Shown piece after piece: positions 26,701 to 39,013 of a stretch of DNA of 64,000 bases. Made by a program: the position numbers and the translations under genes. The notes under the pieces were generated by a model that did not search any database, had not been told where the DNA came from, and saw only the letters and a program-made list of their open reading frames with translations. Each line of letters opens with the position of its first letter. The first letter of the stretch is position 1. This stretch comes from Acanthornis magna (lineage: Eukaryota > Chordata > Aves > Passeriformes > Acanthizidae), in assembly GCA_036785705.1 (NCBI GenBank), contig JAWUZG010000332.1, positions 1,984,001-2,048,000 on the forward strand. Direction: 5' to 3'.

Positions 26701-28588
26701 TAGACTTCACGAAATTAAAGGCAACCGATTTTCTTACAGCTCTCCCAGCTGCTTTTTATTAATCTGTGTTATTAGATGATGGTTAAAGGCTCTCTAATGA
26801 TTTCTTGTTTGCACCCTATTCATCAAAATTCACATAATGAAGCTGCTCGCCTGCTTTTATTTGTTCTTAAATCTTGTTTGAGCCTCTAACTCAATGCCTA
26901 GTGCTACTTCTGGCACTTTTTCATGTGGCAATCTCTGTTTCACAATTACAAAATGTAAATCAACAAAAGTATCCTCTATAACTGAATTCTCACTGCTAAG
27001 TAACTTGCCATAAGGGTATTAAAACCACTCATACCTACAGGTGATGCATATCAGAATAATGATCATTTTTGTGTTGTCTTGATGTAGACCTTAAGATTTT
27101 TACAGAAATTTTTATGCCCCATTTTTTTTAGCTGAAAGTGTTAAAAGCTTATTACAGGATTTAAAAAAACTAATTGATAAGCAAGCTTGCAATAGTAAAT
27201 TTGTTGACTGGTCCACTGAAAGCATTATACACTAGTCAAGACCCAGAGACAGTATTATGAAGAAGTTTTTGAATTTAGAAACAAACTTCAGATTCCTGTA
27301 CTTCCATTTAGCTTTGTTGAATCCTTTTCATGAAACATTAGAGATCCAATATTGATAAATATTAAATCAGCAGGGGGGAAAAAAAAGTTGAATTTTCTCA
27401 AAGGTGAGACCAAAAAAAAAGAAATATAATGCTGCTATTTTTAATTACTGCAAAATTAGGTCCTTTTTTTGAATACTGGAAGAGCTCCAAAAAAGCCATT
27501 GGTACTTACTTCGGAAATATTTAAATATCAGTGGCTCAGAGCAACACAGAGTTCTGCTGTGTCATTATAGAGAATTGTTATGCCTCACATAGGTATTATT
27601 GTACTAATCAATTAAACAGGAATTTGCATATAATTAAAACTGTATCATAAACTTTTCTGGAAATCGTGTCTTCACTTATAAAGACAACATGAGGAAAAAG
27701 ATTTTGTGTTATGAAGGAAATTAAAATAGCAGTGGATTTCCAATTGAATGTGGAATATTCAAGTTTCTTCTAGAAAAGTACTGTAATTTCACAAGTGAAA
27801 TTTACTGGCACATTTTGGGTGGACATCATTATACTCAAATATGACACTACCCAGGATGCCATCTGATGAAGGGTACATTTTGTATTCTCTGGAGATAGTA
27901 ATGGCATATTCTGACAGCTGTCAGTAAAGCAAATGTTGTTGTCCAATAGAAAAAGAAGATCATTAGGAAGAACAGGGCAATTAACACCTGAGCTTGCATG
28001 TTCCACTGCTCCCGAAAATGGGTCCAGGAGAGATGGTGTGCAGTTCAATAGTGCACATCAGTATTGGTTTTGTTCCCTAAATCTTCAAAATCTTGAAGCC
28101 ATTACTCTTTAAGGTGCTCATTACCTCAAAACTTTTATCTGTAATGTGACAGAAAATTTTGAAGGGATTGGGCAGAATTACACCAAACAAAAAACCCCTC
28201 TTCTGTAGAATTGTTTTATTGAAGTGGTTGATTTTGCGAGTTAAGAATATGTAGGAGGAGTCTTTGAAGATGAGTTGATTTTCAAGTATGATGGACTTTA
28301 TAGCACTCATCCTGTATGTGGCCATTTAAGGGGAAAAAAACGCGATTTATTCTGAATACTTACTTTTTTTCTCATGACAAAAAGAAACGAATCCCTCTTT
28401 TTAAAACAGTAATTCCTGTTTTTAGCCCCATTGTTAAACCATTTCAAGGCTATTCTAAGATTTGCTATTATAATATTTCAGCAGACATTATCCAATAGAT
28501 ATTTATATTTCTAGATGTGTTTGGTTGTTGTCTGTATCCATATCCTGGAGACCTGAAGTCTTTACAGGTGATTTTCATATGGAACATT
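20746..28588. other. Intron stretch: ordinary, three GC-rich islets
   Basis: GC-richer islets at about 22390-22550, 24950-25130 and 26400-26480 carry overlapping open frames on both strands without known protein words. The rest is AT-rich. A minus-strand open block at 27770-28325 resembles nothing I know. Confidence 0.55.
24520..24535. repeat. A16 run
   Basis: Sixteen A after GTAAAAAAT, with no recognisable retrotransposed body upstream. Confidence 0.85.
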
Positions 28589-28665
28589 TATATGTGTGTG
28601 TGTGTGTATATATATATGTGTGGGTAGATATAGATATATATATATAGATATAGATATATATATAT
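28589..28665. repeat. Compound (TG)n-(TA)n-(TAGA/TATA)n microsatellite
   Basis: TG repeats pass into TA, then two similar blocks of ATAGATATATATATATAGAT type. The internal duplication suggests replication slippage. Confidence 0.93.
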
Positions 28666-28784
28666 GATCATAACCCCCATGGGTCACGATCTCCTTCTCA
28701 TCTACACAGGTACTTTAATGGTGTTACCCAGAGTGGGAGAAACACATTCCACCGCAGTTTATTTGTCCTGTATTTTGTCAGTGC

Positions 28785-28798
28785 CCAGCAGATGGTGG
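28785..28798 (+). promoter_or_regulatory. CTCF-like core motif
   Basis: CCAGCAGATGGTGG agrees with the CTCF core CCASYAGRKGGCRS at 13 of 14 positions, with a T in place of the C. Single motif matches are frequent in a genome, so this is only a candidate. Confidence 0.3.
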
Positions 28799-28876
28799 AG
28801 AGCGTGTGTCTTAAGTTAACGGAAACAAAAACTGCAAGAAAAATACTATGTCCAGAGAAATAAGTCACGTAAACTT

Positions 28877-28896
28877 AAAAAAAAAAAAAAAAAAAA
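28877..28896. repeat. A20 run
   Basis: Twenty A between AAACTT and TCGATT. No AATAAA lies just upstream, so a retrotransposed tail is not supported. Confidence 0.85.
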
Positions 28897-28899
28897 TCG

Positions 28900-31800
28900 A
28901 TTAATACGAGCCAAGAAATGATGGAAAGGTGGGTGATGACAGACATTAGTGATGGCAGGACTTTGAGGCATTCTTAAAAATTATATTCTATGCCAGATTT
29001 CTCATGACTTGCAGCTGTCATTTAATCACTCAAATCAGCTTTTAGAGTTTCAGAGGGTCAGAGGAGAGACAGTTATAGTTCATTTTCAAAATGTGCTCAT
29101 TGTTCAGGCAATTGCTCTTAAAAAAACCTTACTCCACAGTATCGAATAAGCTGAGATTTGCAATTTTCTCTTTTCTGCCTGAAATAATCTTTGAAGGAGT
29201 TTTACTTAAGTCTTATCTTGCTCTTTATTGAAGGGAATAAGGAGTCACATAAACTTGTTCCAAGATCTTTTCATGTCAGAAATTATGTGAAAGCATCTTA
29301 TACATGTTTTATTTCCACTGTCTGATGTTGGCTAGAAATTACATCTTACACTTGGTAATATAACCTTGAAATTCATTAGTCTGGTAGCTGGGAAATGTAC
29401 AGATGGTGGGGTTTGGCAAGCCAGTGAATTTGGTAAAGGTCTTCTCTGTTTGAAGTCAGTGATTTGATCGTTGATTTATTTATCACTGCTTTAGTGTAAT
29501 TTAAATGAAAACGTAATTAAGCGAGCTCTGATTAAAATTCCATATGAAGAATGTAAATGGTAAATTATAATTAATCTCAGAACTGCTAAAGTATTGAAAA
29601 TAACATAATGTCTCCTATTACCTGTCTGGCTGCTTTTTTTTTAGCAGTACCTCTCTAACTCCTCCGCCGTGTTTTTCAGAAAGTACTTTTATGTAATAGT
29701 GTTCTGTCCTCCCAAATTACAGACTGGTTTAATTACAAGCAGCTCTTCAAAACCCCAGAGTGAACCTCAGATTTTCACTATTATATATATTAGTTCTTAG
29801 GCATTTCTGCTGCTGTCATTTATCAAGGGTTGGAGCTCATTCAGCATCAATAAACAGAATCCAGGCTGTAAATGGGGAGAGGTTGATGTTTAGGTTTAAT
29901 GATGGAAATGTGAGCAAGAGGCTTAAGGGCAGAGAGCCAAAGCCCTTGAGTTTATTAAAGAGGGGGGGTGAGCAGAAATAAGGAAATGTTCTTGGGGGCA
30001 ATGTGGGGCTGAATTAGAAACGATGCAGAGAGCATTTGTAATGCATTTGAAGTTACTTCTGAGGCTCAATCAGCGAGTAAAATCCTTGCTCAGAGTGAGC
30101 ACTGAGTGGTATTTACATTTATAGCTGCAGTTGACTGAACCTGTATCGGCCGTAAATTGTCTCTGTATGTGCTGATGTGCCTGTACACATCTGTCCGTGC
30201 TCATACATGTTATAAATATATGATCTACAGTATATATTTACATACTACACATATATATTAGGATGGGTATAGCGAAAATGAAGGTGGGGAAATCAGTTTG
30301 TTGGGCTTTTTTTTAAAATAAGGAATAGTCTGGGTGTTTGGGAAATTGTTCTGGACAAAGCAAGGAAAAGGGCATTATCTGTAATTAGAAATAATAATCT
30401 ATAATTGGTTCATTTGCCATATTTCTACAGTTCTGATTTAGTTGAACAATGTGATCATTATGCCACCAGTTTTCAATAGAGGTGTCACAATGAAAAATAA
30501 TTGCAATATTCCACAATATTAACTGTACCCTAATTGCAAAAGTTTTGAAATATAATTACCATGAAAGCTAATGCGACAGGGAACATTAAGCATAATTAGT
30601 GTATTTTAAAAAAGGGGAAAACTGTTAGAAGCTTGTTATTGTGTCATAAGGTAGCTTCAAATTAGCTGGATGCAGAGCACTTTCATCTAGGTTTTCTATA
30701 ATTTTGGTTATTAGCACAGACTGCAATAAATTTATTTGACATAGCCCACACCTGCTAACCCTGCAGGAAGGAATTTCTAATGTGCACGGGACCCAGGGTT
30801 CTCATAGAATCTGTCACAATTTCCTGGGAGACAGCACTGGGTAAGATTTTGGGGGGGTTGGTGCTGTGGGGGTGTTTTTAGTTTGTTGTCAGGTTTGGTT
30901 TTTTCATATAGACAGTCAGCTACAGTGCTCAAATTTCACTGTCTTTTAAGACATTTCTGCAAAAAGACTCATGAAAATGCTGTTACGAAGCACTTTAAAC
31001 AAAACATCCATTACACATCAAAAACATGTTCTGAAAAAATACATCGTATACTACCTATCTGTTTTCTCTACAGAACAACTACATGCTTTTACACAGAGCA
31101 TGAATGTTCACCCATATAATTAGAATTTAGTTTTTTTAAGTAAAGGAAAACAATATATCCACACCACTTGTGTACTGGAAATGTTTTGTGCCCGAATAGC
31201 AGGGGTGAGGATCCGAGCCATAAGAAGCAGTGCTGGCTTTCTGTGAGATCAAATTTACTCTAAGAAACATCTGAAAGATTTTCCTGTGGCTTTTTGGTAA
31301 CATTTTCAAGTAGAAACTCATTGTTTTTCTGTTTTTGCTGTGTTTCAAAATTACTGAAACTGGTTTGGGAATCAGCTAGATCCAAACAGAAATGTACAGA
31401 GGAACACCATTACATTGTTGTTAGTGGACACAGTCTTAAGAAACACTTCTGTTGCTTGGCCTTAAATTACTATTAAGCTTTAGGCTACTTCTTATCATCT
31501 TTATTTGTTGTTATTGTAGATATGTAACAGATTTCTTTTTAGAAGGAAATTACGTCATATATTAGATAAAGTTTTGGATTGGAGAGTGCAAATCATTTTT
31601 CCCTACAATCTTCTTAAATTAGCATCTGCTGCTAATTTTTGGAAGTGTAATTTGTGGAAAAGTTCTCATTTCTGTTTAACTCCAGTGACTTTTAATCTCT
31701 TCAGTGTCTATCTAATGTAAGTGCTCTAACATTCCTTCTAGGGCAATTTAAGATGTTGTGAAAATTTGTAAGAAAGGTTTCTTGAGGGTTTTTTTTTTCA

Positions 31801-34800
31801 CTCAGAAGTAATTCTTTAATTTAAGCCTTGGACAGAGCTTGTTTCTGTGGAAGTAATGGAAAGTTTAAAACTGAGGAAGGGCACGGAAATCCAAGTGATG
31901 TCTATAGAGTGGATTATGGAATTCAGCCATCCGAAAGCAAGTCAGGAGAACAGAAACCTGTTCTTTCTTTCAGAAGGTAAACTGATTCATTTATTCAGCC
32001 TAACCCCATTTTCTATAATTTTCTCTTCTGCAAGGGTGAGGTGGAGTTTTTTTTAAGTTCTGTTAAACCGTGGACATGGAAATCTGCAGCTATTTCTGAA
32101 TAGCCATTTGGTTTATATGTTCTGGAGGTTAAAAAGTCTTACTAGAATTCTTCCAGCTGAGAAGCAGCACTGCCGAGCTGTCAAAGCAGGGGGGCCACGA
32201 TCCGAGCAAGAAGTGGGAGTGTGTGATGTAACACTCGGAACTGATAGCCAACCCACAGAAAAATTAAGTTAGGTAATATCAGGAATCGTGCTGTGTTCTC
32301 ATTTATATCAATTAAATTTACTTTAATAGAGTAGATTACAGACTATTCAGTGTTGTGCTTAAAGAAAGTTAGTTAAAATTTTTAGCTCACAGGGAAAGAC
32401 AGCAAAAAGCCTACCTGAGCTACAGAAGATTGTGGTTACAATTTCGGAAAGGAAAAACAGGAGCTGTAATGTGTAGGGCTGGAATACCTTTATCCCTTCA
32501 TTTAACTGGATATAGCCCCATTTTATTTCATTACTGTGACCCTTGCAGTATTTCCCCTCACTCTGCAGAAATGCAGCCCCGATTCAGAAGTTCCCCAGCC
32601 CATGCTCCTTCCTGCCCAGCAGCTGGGCTGCCTCAGCATGGACATGCACTGCGCTTCATCAGTGGTGCTGACAAGCAGCAAGCCTCAGATCCAGGCTTTT
32701 CCAAAAGGCCCTTTTCTGAGTGTCTCAGTAATGATGCCTACATTGGGAGCCTTTCCTTTTGATTATTCACCAGAGCTGAGGCTCATGGGCAAAGCATTGC
32801 CTTCGTTTGGCAGCACACGTCAGCTCTGCCTTGGCTCACACTGAGCTCATTGCTGTGAGCAGCCACGGCTGAACCGCCCTGTCCCTCCCGAAAAAGAGCT
32901 GACTGATGGCACTTCCACAGAAGACTGACAGCTTTTGCTTAAAATGCATTAATGTTTATAAAGCACCTCGTTTTCATCAAAGCGATACACAGCTTCGTGG
33001 GGTTATGCCTGTAAGTGCAGCCTGCATGTGTCACCTGCCAAAATGCAGGACAGGCTTGGCCGAAAATGATGTTTGGTAAAGGAAAAGAGTCTTTGTGATT
33101 GTTCAGAGAGGGCTATAGCCTGCTGTGAAAGAGTTCATTCATAGACAAAGGCTGTCACAGTCTCAGTTTGGTGTCTGGTTTTCATCACTGGCTGCCATCA
33201 GCCCAGCACTGTGCTGCCCTCGCTGCCCCTGGCCCACCCTGCTGCTCTCCCTGCCTCTGGGGCAGCTCCAGCAGCTCTGTGTCAGCTGCACCAGCAGAGT
33301 GCCCCTCTGCCAGCCCTGCCAGCCCGGGGACAAGGCTTGGTCCCAGCTGCACTGCGGGCAGGTGTCACTCCACACACTGCCGGGTCACCTGCCAGCAGCA
33401 AGGGAAGGGCTGGGCCAGGAGGGCTGGGGCTGAGCTGCCTCTTCTGGCAGCACTCTGGACTTGGTCAAAAACAGCTGCAAAGCACTGTTAGATGTATTTG
33501 GGCAAAGATGAGGTTCTAATTAGCTCTGCTTTGCATGCCCTGTCAGTGTCTCCTTTGGAGAATGTCCTGCTGTGCTGAGCGGTGTTTCTCCTTCTTCACC
33601 TTTTCATGTGCTAGTCTAAACTGATTCTCGTTGCTCACCTCTCTGGACCACGTGCCACACTGTGCCTCTTGCTAGTCCTTCCTCTGATGAAGAACTCTGT
33701 ACTTTGCTCCATCTCTTCTATATTTTGCCTTTCTGTGCTGTTTTTGTTTTTTTCTTTCTTCTCACCTCCTTTTATTCTTCCTTCTTCCAGTTATCAGTAA
33801 ATGGTTCTGTTCTTGCTGCAGCCATGGCAGAATCACAGGGCCTTCTGCCAGCAGTGCAGAATAGGAGAGATCACCCTTCCCAAGTAACTTAGGGCTCTGC
33901 TTCCTTTCTAAAGATCAAATCTGATGTATTTCTTTTGCAAACAACTTTAAGCTATGTGCCAGACTTGCATTGATTCATTATTTAGTGCTTACTGTTAACT
34001 CCTTGGCTTAATTCCCCTGTTATTTATTATATAAAGCATTATTTCATTAACTAGATTGAAACAGATGAGAGTGGAGAACAGAGCTCTGTCAGACAAATTT
34101 AAATGAGGATTCAATATCTAAAATCAAGCTTTAGATTTTCATGAATTAATCTCCATTTAAGCTCCTATATGAAAAAGAATTCTTTCTTTTTGCCTTCACT
34201 CTTAAACATGTATGCAACTATTCATGCATACAAAACAGCATGTCAATATCAAAAAATGCAGAATTTTTCTTTTTAAATAGAGCAATTTTTTAAATGGAGA
34301 AGACTTTTACTAGAGAAGGGGCCTCATGACCACCACAACAAACATTTGTTCTTACTACTGCTCAGCATATCTAGATATGAGATGCACCTTCTTTTCTGTT
34401 GAAATTGTCTTTGAAAGTGAGTATTCTGAATTGTGCTAAGAGTTTGTGGTTTTGGAAGGATTACTTTGGTGGGAGCCTCAGCCCAGGGAGCTGCTGTGCC
34501 TGTGGGAGCCCTCAAAGCACAGCTGAACATCCCTGCAGTCTCTGTTGGAGCATTTCTGGGTAAAGTGAGAAAAAGTTTCTTCTTGAGATTTTTGTGGTGG
34601 GTTATGGATCTTTAGCTCACTCTATTTCAGCTTTCTCAATGGTTTTGAACAGAAGAGAACAGACTGATGGAAAGAAAATAATCACATTAGGTCTGTGAGT
34701 CAGGCACCTACACCTGCCATTCCCCATGACACTTTTGCCACTGGGTCACTGGGGATGTTCTTGTCTTCAGTTCCCTGAAGAGCTCACGATGTGTCCCTAC

Positions 34801-37800
34801 TGTTTGTAGCAAAAGAAAAAATAGACATTTGAATCCTCTGCAATTTTTCTTTCTTTTGTCTCTTTCCAACATAGTTTACATTGAGAGTGTACAAAGATAA
34901 GGTGCCAAACCCAGCTTGTTTCACTCTGTTGAGCAGGGAGGATGACTTTGTTAATTATCATGAGAATTAGTTTAGTTATTACCCTTAGCTCCTAAAACAT
35001 ACAGATAAAAGAAATATCAGTAATTTGTGTTCTGTGCTTCACAGTGTATAAGAATGCATCATCCTCTCCTCGTTAAGATTTTCTACTTATTTTTCATGTG
35101 GGTTTCAAGTCAGACGTTTCCTGTTGGGATTTTCAGCCATAAATAGCTGTCCATTTTTTATTCCCACCAGCTGTGCATTTGAGGAGCAGGCAGCAAAGTT
35201 TATGAATCACTTCTGCCTGACAGATCGCAACAACCACAATATTCTGCCACACAGCCAACAGCAGCAAGTGAATGATATTAGCTCTTAACTCTCCAGAAAA
35301 CTCTGTTCAGTAATTAAACATTAAGCCTCTGATGTTTATCATCATTCACTGCCAAGACCCTTTACAATCCAGGTTTGCTATGTTCAGGTAATGATATTAG
35401 AGATGATCATTTATTCTGGAAATGTAGCTATCTGAGAAGAATGAATTCGCTGAAATCAGAATTTCATTTATGAGCTGGCTTTTCAGGACTTTTCTCCTAA
35501 TGCTGACAGTCACCACTCACAGATATTTATTTAGTTAAAAAATACTCTGAACATCGGATAATTGACAAAGAGTGATGAAAAGAACAATATTTAAAGCCGT
35601 GGCACCAGTAGCAGGGTGTAATATAATGCAGAAATCTGCCTTCATTCAATAAGGACAAATGATCCAAGAGCACTTCAAGCTTTGGGTATCATTTCCAAGT
35701 TAATCTGCTATGCTTTGGTGTCAACATAAAATTGAGATCAACTCTCTTGCTAACAAAGCAGCTCTGGAAACTTCAAATAAAAATTCAAACTTGTAACACA
35801 TACAGCACTGTTGATGGAAACTGTGAAGTCTGTTTTCCATCAGTGTATGTACATAGCTCATTTAATGTTATTGTGATGAGAAATAAGAATAACCCTCAAA
35901 TAAATTAATAGCTGTGTGTTGTTTAGTAGCCACCACAGCTCCTGCTCACCAGCCGAAGCTGTCAGTCTCTGTTCACTGAGATTCATTTTCTATTTTACAA
36001 CAAAATGGCCAAAGAAGATAAAACACACAGAACTTTACAAGCTCTGAAGCTTAAGCTGCAGAATGAAGCCTGCAGAAGTTGCTGATGCTCAGCAGTGAGC
36101 TGTGTGTGCTGCTGAGGCTGCCCCGTCCGTAGGCTGTGCTGCACGGCAGCAGCAGGTGAGGCACGGTGTGCCCCCAGCCCCAGAGCTCTGTGGAGCCTGC
36201 CAATGTGCCCAGGGGAGCAGGGCACCTGCCCACCATCCCCTGCTGCTCCTCTCCAGCTCTGCTCTTTGTTCAGTGCACACTCCTCTTGTCTGTCGAGTCC
36301 TAATCCTCATTTCCTGTGCTCATCTTCTCGTGATTCTTATGAACTGACTGCCACCCTTGCATTTATCTGGCTTTGTGTTGGGTTTTTATTGTTTTGTTTT
36401 TTGTCTCATCTGTCTCAATAGTTTTTAGTCCTTTTTTTCTTCTACTGGGATCTCCAAATATCTCTTTTTCTCCCTTCTGTTAGGTTTACCTTTCTGTCTT
36501 GTTTCTCTCAGCACCTCAGTGATGACCAGGTTGTTTGGGGGTGCTCTAAGGAAGAAAAACAGGATATTCAAGTAGGCAACACAGAAAAGATTAATATTTG
36601 GTGGAATTTGTAATGCATGGGGTATATGTACAGATGGAAAATTGTCCCAAAAAATGGTAGATGTAAATTAATATATTCCTTTGTCATTTAAATTCTTTTA
36701 TCAGTTTTATTAATCTTTAGAAAAATGGCAGAGGAGCAGCTACATTGAAATTAATCTTTATTCACATCTTTAAAAATAAGACAAGTATTAAAAAGTCTCT
36801 ATGCAGAAAATAATAGAGTGCTTACAAAATATATATTTTTTTGCTTGGAATGACAATGAAGAGATGCAGTATTTCAAACAGCTGTATTGAATATTTAGAT
36901 TTCCTTTTAATATATCTCTAGGATAGAAGCAAAAATTAAAATACTGAAAATACAAAGAATCAGTGTTGTTTGTTTGTAAATAGAAAGGAAGTTGATGTTA
37001 GTAGAATACAGAATAGTTGTGAATGGAAACCTTAGATTATAAAGCAGATTTGGCAGCTCATGTTTCTAAAAAGAATACTTGAAAGGAAAATATTATGTCT
37101 TTCATAAAATGAGATTAACACAGCTAATTCTTAATGCCCAAAAGTGAGATTGCCTTGCAAGATGTTAGATGTCAGGCAGTATAATTGCCTCATAACCGAG
37201 TTTTGAACAGTAACTTCCCCTAGTTATAGAGAGCCTCCTGAAGGACTCAAGCGCAGCAGCAGTAATGCCATATTTTATTCATCTAAAATTATTCCCCTGA
37301 TGTTTGGAGACCGCATTTCAAATAGGAATTGCATTTCAGGCTCGGAGGAATAAAATGTAACTTCTTCCCCACCTTCTCTCATCTCTAAATGTTTGAAGGC
37401 AAGAGTTTGCAGTGTTAACCTGAGGAGAGAGTTGAGTTGACAGCGAACTGTGCTGATGGGCACTGTTCCCAAATATGATTGCAGTCTATGGCTGACACTA
37501 CCTCCAGGCACCTGGGACGGAGCATTATTTAAATACACAACGTGATAGAGCATCAGGTGTGTCTCAGCTGCTGTGTAACCACACCGACTGGAGCTGTTTG
37601 TGTGGAGCTGTGTATCTCTGTATATGTGCATTTTTTGGTTAATTTTGTTTAGTGATGGTTTTTGCTCACATCACAAAATTGCTGTTGATAGGTTGATGGG
37701 ACAGCCCCAGACACAGGTCAAAATCTTAAATGGGTTCTGTCCCAATTTAGTGGCACTGTGAAAATCTTTTATTTTTTACCGTGCTGCACTTCAGAAGCTG

Positions 37801-38450
37801 ATTCCTACATGTAGGTCTTGATAATTTTATTGGAATTTGCGACCTTTTTTCATTAAGTTAAATTTAACCTTCTTCCCATAATAAAATTAATGTTTGGTTC
37901 ATCCACCAGTATCAGGTAGAATTTAGCTGACTGTGATAAGTAAATCTAGGGTAAGTCTTTTAACTGAGTTGTGTGACTGGTTATTAGGTCACAGTTTGGA
38001 AGAAACCATTTGTTTTGTTCATCAGGGCCAGAATAGGCATAAGATTATTTAAATGAGCTTTAAAACCTTATAGTTCATCTGGCAAACTGCTGCAGGGGAC
38101 TAGAAAACGTGAAGGGGAGAGACAGAGGAAATTCCGAAAGCAATTAGAGAACCCTTTGACAGTTCTTTCAGCAGACAAAAAGCCAGCTTCTTGTGAAGCT
38201 TCTCCTTCTTCTTCTTCTCCTGGCATTGGTTTGTGTCTCACGGACAGTTGTGTCATTAACATGCAAATGCAGAATGTACGGGTGGGCATGTGTTGAGACA
38301 CGTGCAAATTATTCAAAATTAAAATTACCAGGAGTATAAACAAGATCTTTTTTTCCTTCAAATCTAGCAGTCAAACTTTTTTAAAACGGTTCGCTATTTT
38401 ACTTTAAAATCTAGTTACTTGAGCCATCAATCCGGTGATCTGAGTTCTTC
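28900..38450. other. Intron stretch with conserved-looking segments
   Basis: Holds homeodomain-rich AT sequence near 29480-29590, a GC-rich CpG-poor islet (33190-33440), another at 36100-36280, complex non-repetitive sequence at 35130-35350 and a 118-codon minus-strand open frame (37275-37631) without known homologs. No exon is supported. Confidence 0.5.
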
Positions 38451-38685
38451 CATATGCATATTCATGCGCGTGTTTACATATTTGTTTGTTTATTGCATCT
38501 GGTACTTGGGTAATGTGTAATTTCTATTTCTCCCTTTTGTCTGGGGGCCTCTCATATTACATTTAGATTGTATCCTTTATCATTCCAAATTGACATTTAT
38601 GCTTTTACTGCTATTGTTTGCCTAGCTCCTCTCTGGTGTGGATCAACAATTTGTTTTAATCTGTGTCACTTCTCTTATCTGGAGG

Positions 38686-38819
38686 CGCGCAGAGCACAGT
38701 CACTGCGCTCCCGCGCACGCCCACGGAGATTGTGTTCGCGCTGCCCCCGCCCCACAGCCCCGCAATCTTAATTGCTTTTCCAGTTCGTTTAGAAGAGCGC
38801 AGAGACAGCAGGATGTGCG
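38686..38819. promoter_or_regulatory. CpG-dense cluster, candidate internal promoter or enhancer
   Basis: Fourteen CpG dinucleotides fall in about 134 bp (for example GGCGCGC, CCGCGCACGCC and TTCGCGC), while kilobases around it have almost none. That suggests a region kept unmethylated in the germ line. Forkhead-type words TGTTTAC (38471) and TGTTTAT (38487) and a CATATGCATATTCATGCG stretch lie about 200 bp upstream. No TATA box is evident. It sits 180-310 bp before the MGCST start codon described at 38998. The role is inferred. Confidence 0.45.
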
Positions 38820-38997
38820 AGACCAGCTTTGACAAAAGTAATGGCATGCCAGTGCCTATGAATAAATAAATGCCATTTACATAGAGGAATACTGTGGCAA
38901 CAGAAGGGAAGGCGCAGAGTGAAAGCTAATGATGGTTTAAAAACATTATTCCTTATCCTTAGTAGGGAGCCGAGTAAAGTCCAGAGAGCTGCAGAGC

Positions 38998-39013
38998 ATG
39001 GGCTGCTCTACAG
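38998..39013 (+). CDS. Candidate alternative first coding exon of TENM2 (MGCST-G), hypothetical
   Basis: An ATG in strong context (A at -3, G at +4) encodes Met-Gly-Cys-Ser-Thr plus one base and then meets CAG/GTACTG, a weaker but acceptable donor at 39014. The exit phase is 1, the phase exon B needs (G|GC). Splicing would give [13 protein letters not shown]..., a teneurin-2 lacking most of the cytoplasmic tail. MGC at an N-terminus is a classical N-myristoylation plus palmitoylation signal. The CpG cluster just upstream could be its promoter. Against it: short ATG-plus-donor pairs in the right phase arise by chance, the donor is not optimal, and no transcript evidence is available here. Confidence 0.2.

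Noticed and set aside
27770..28325. Two neighbouring minus-strand open frames as a relic gene
   Set aside because: They are in different frames with stops between, the second starts at a TTG codon, and no protein motif is recognisable.
28860..28896. Processed retrocopy ending in A20
   Set aside because: No AATAAA just upstream, no open frame before it and no target duplication seen.
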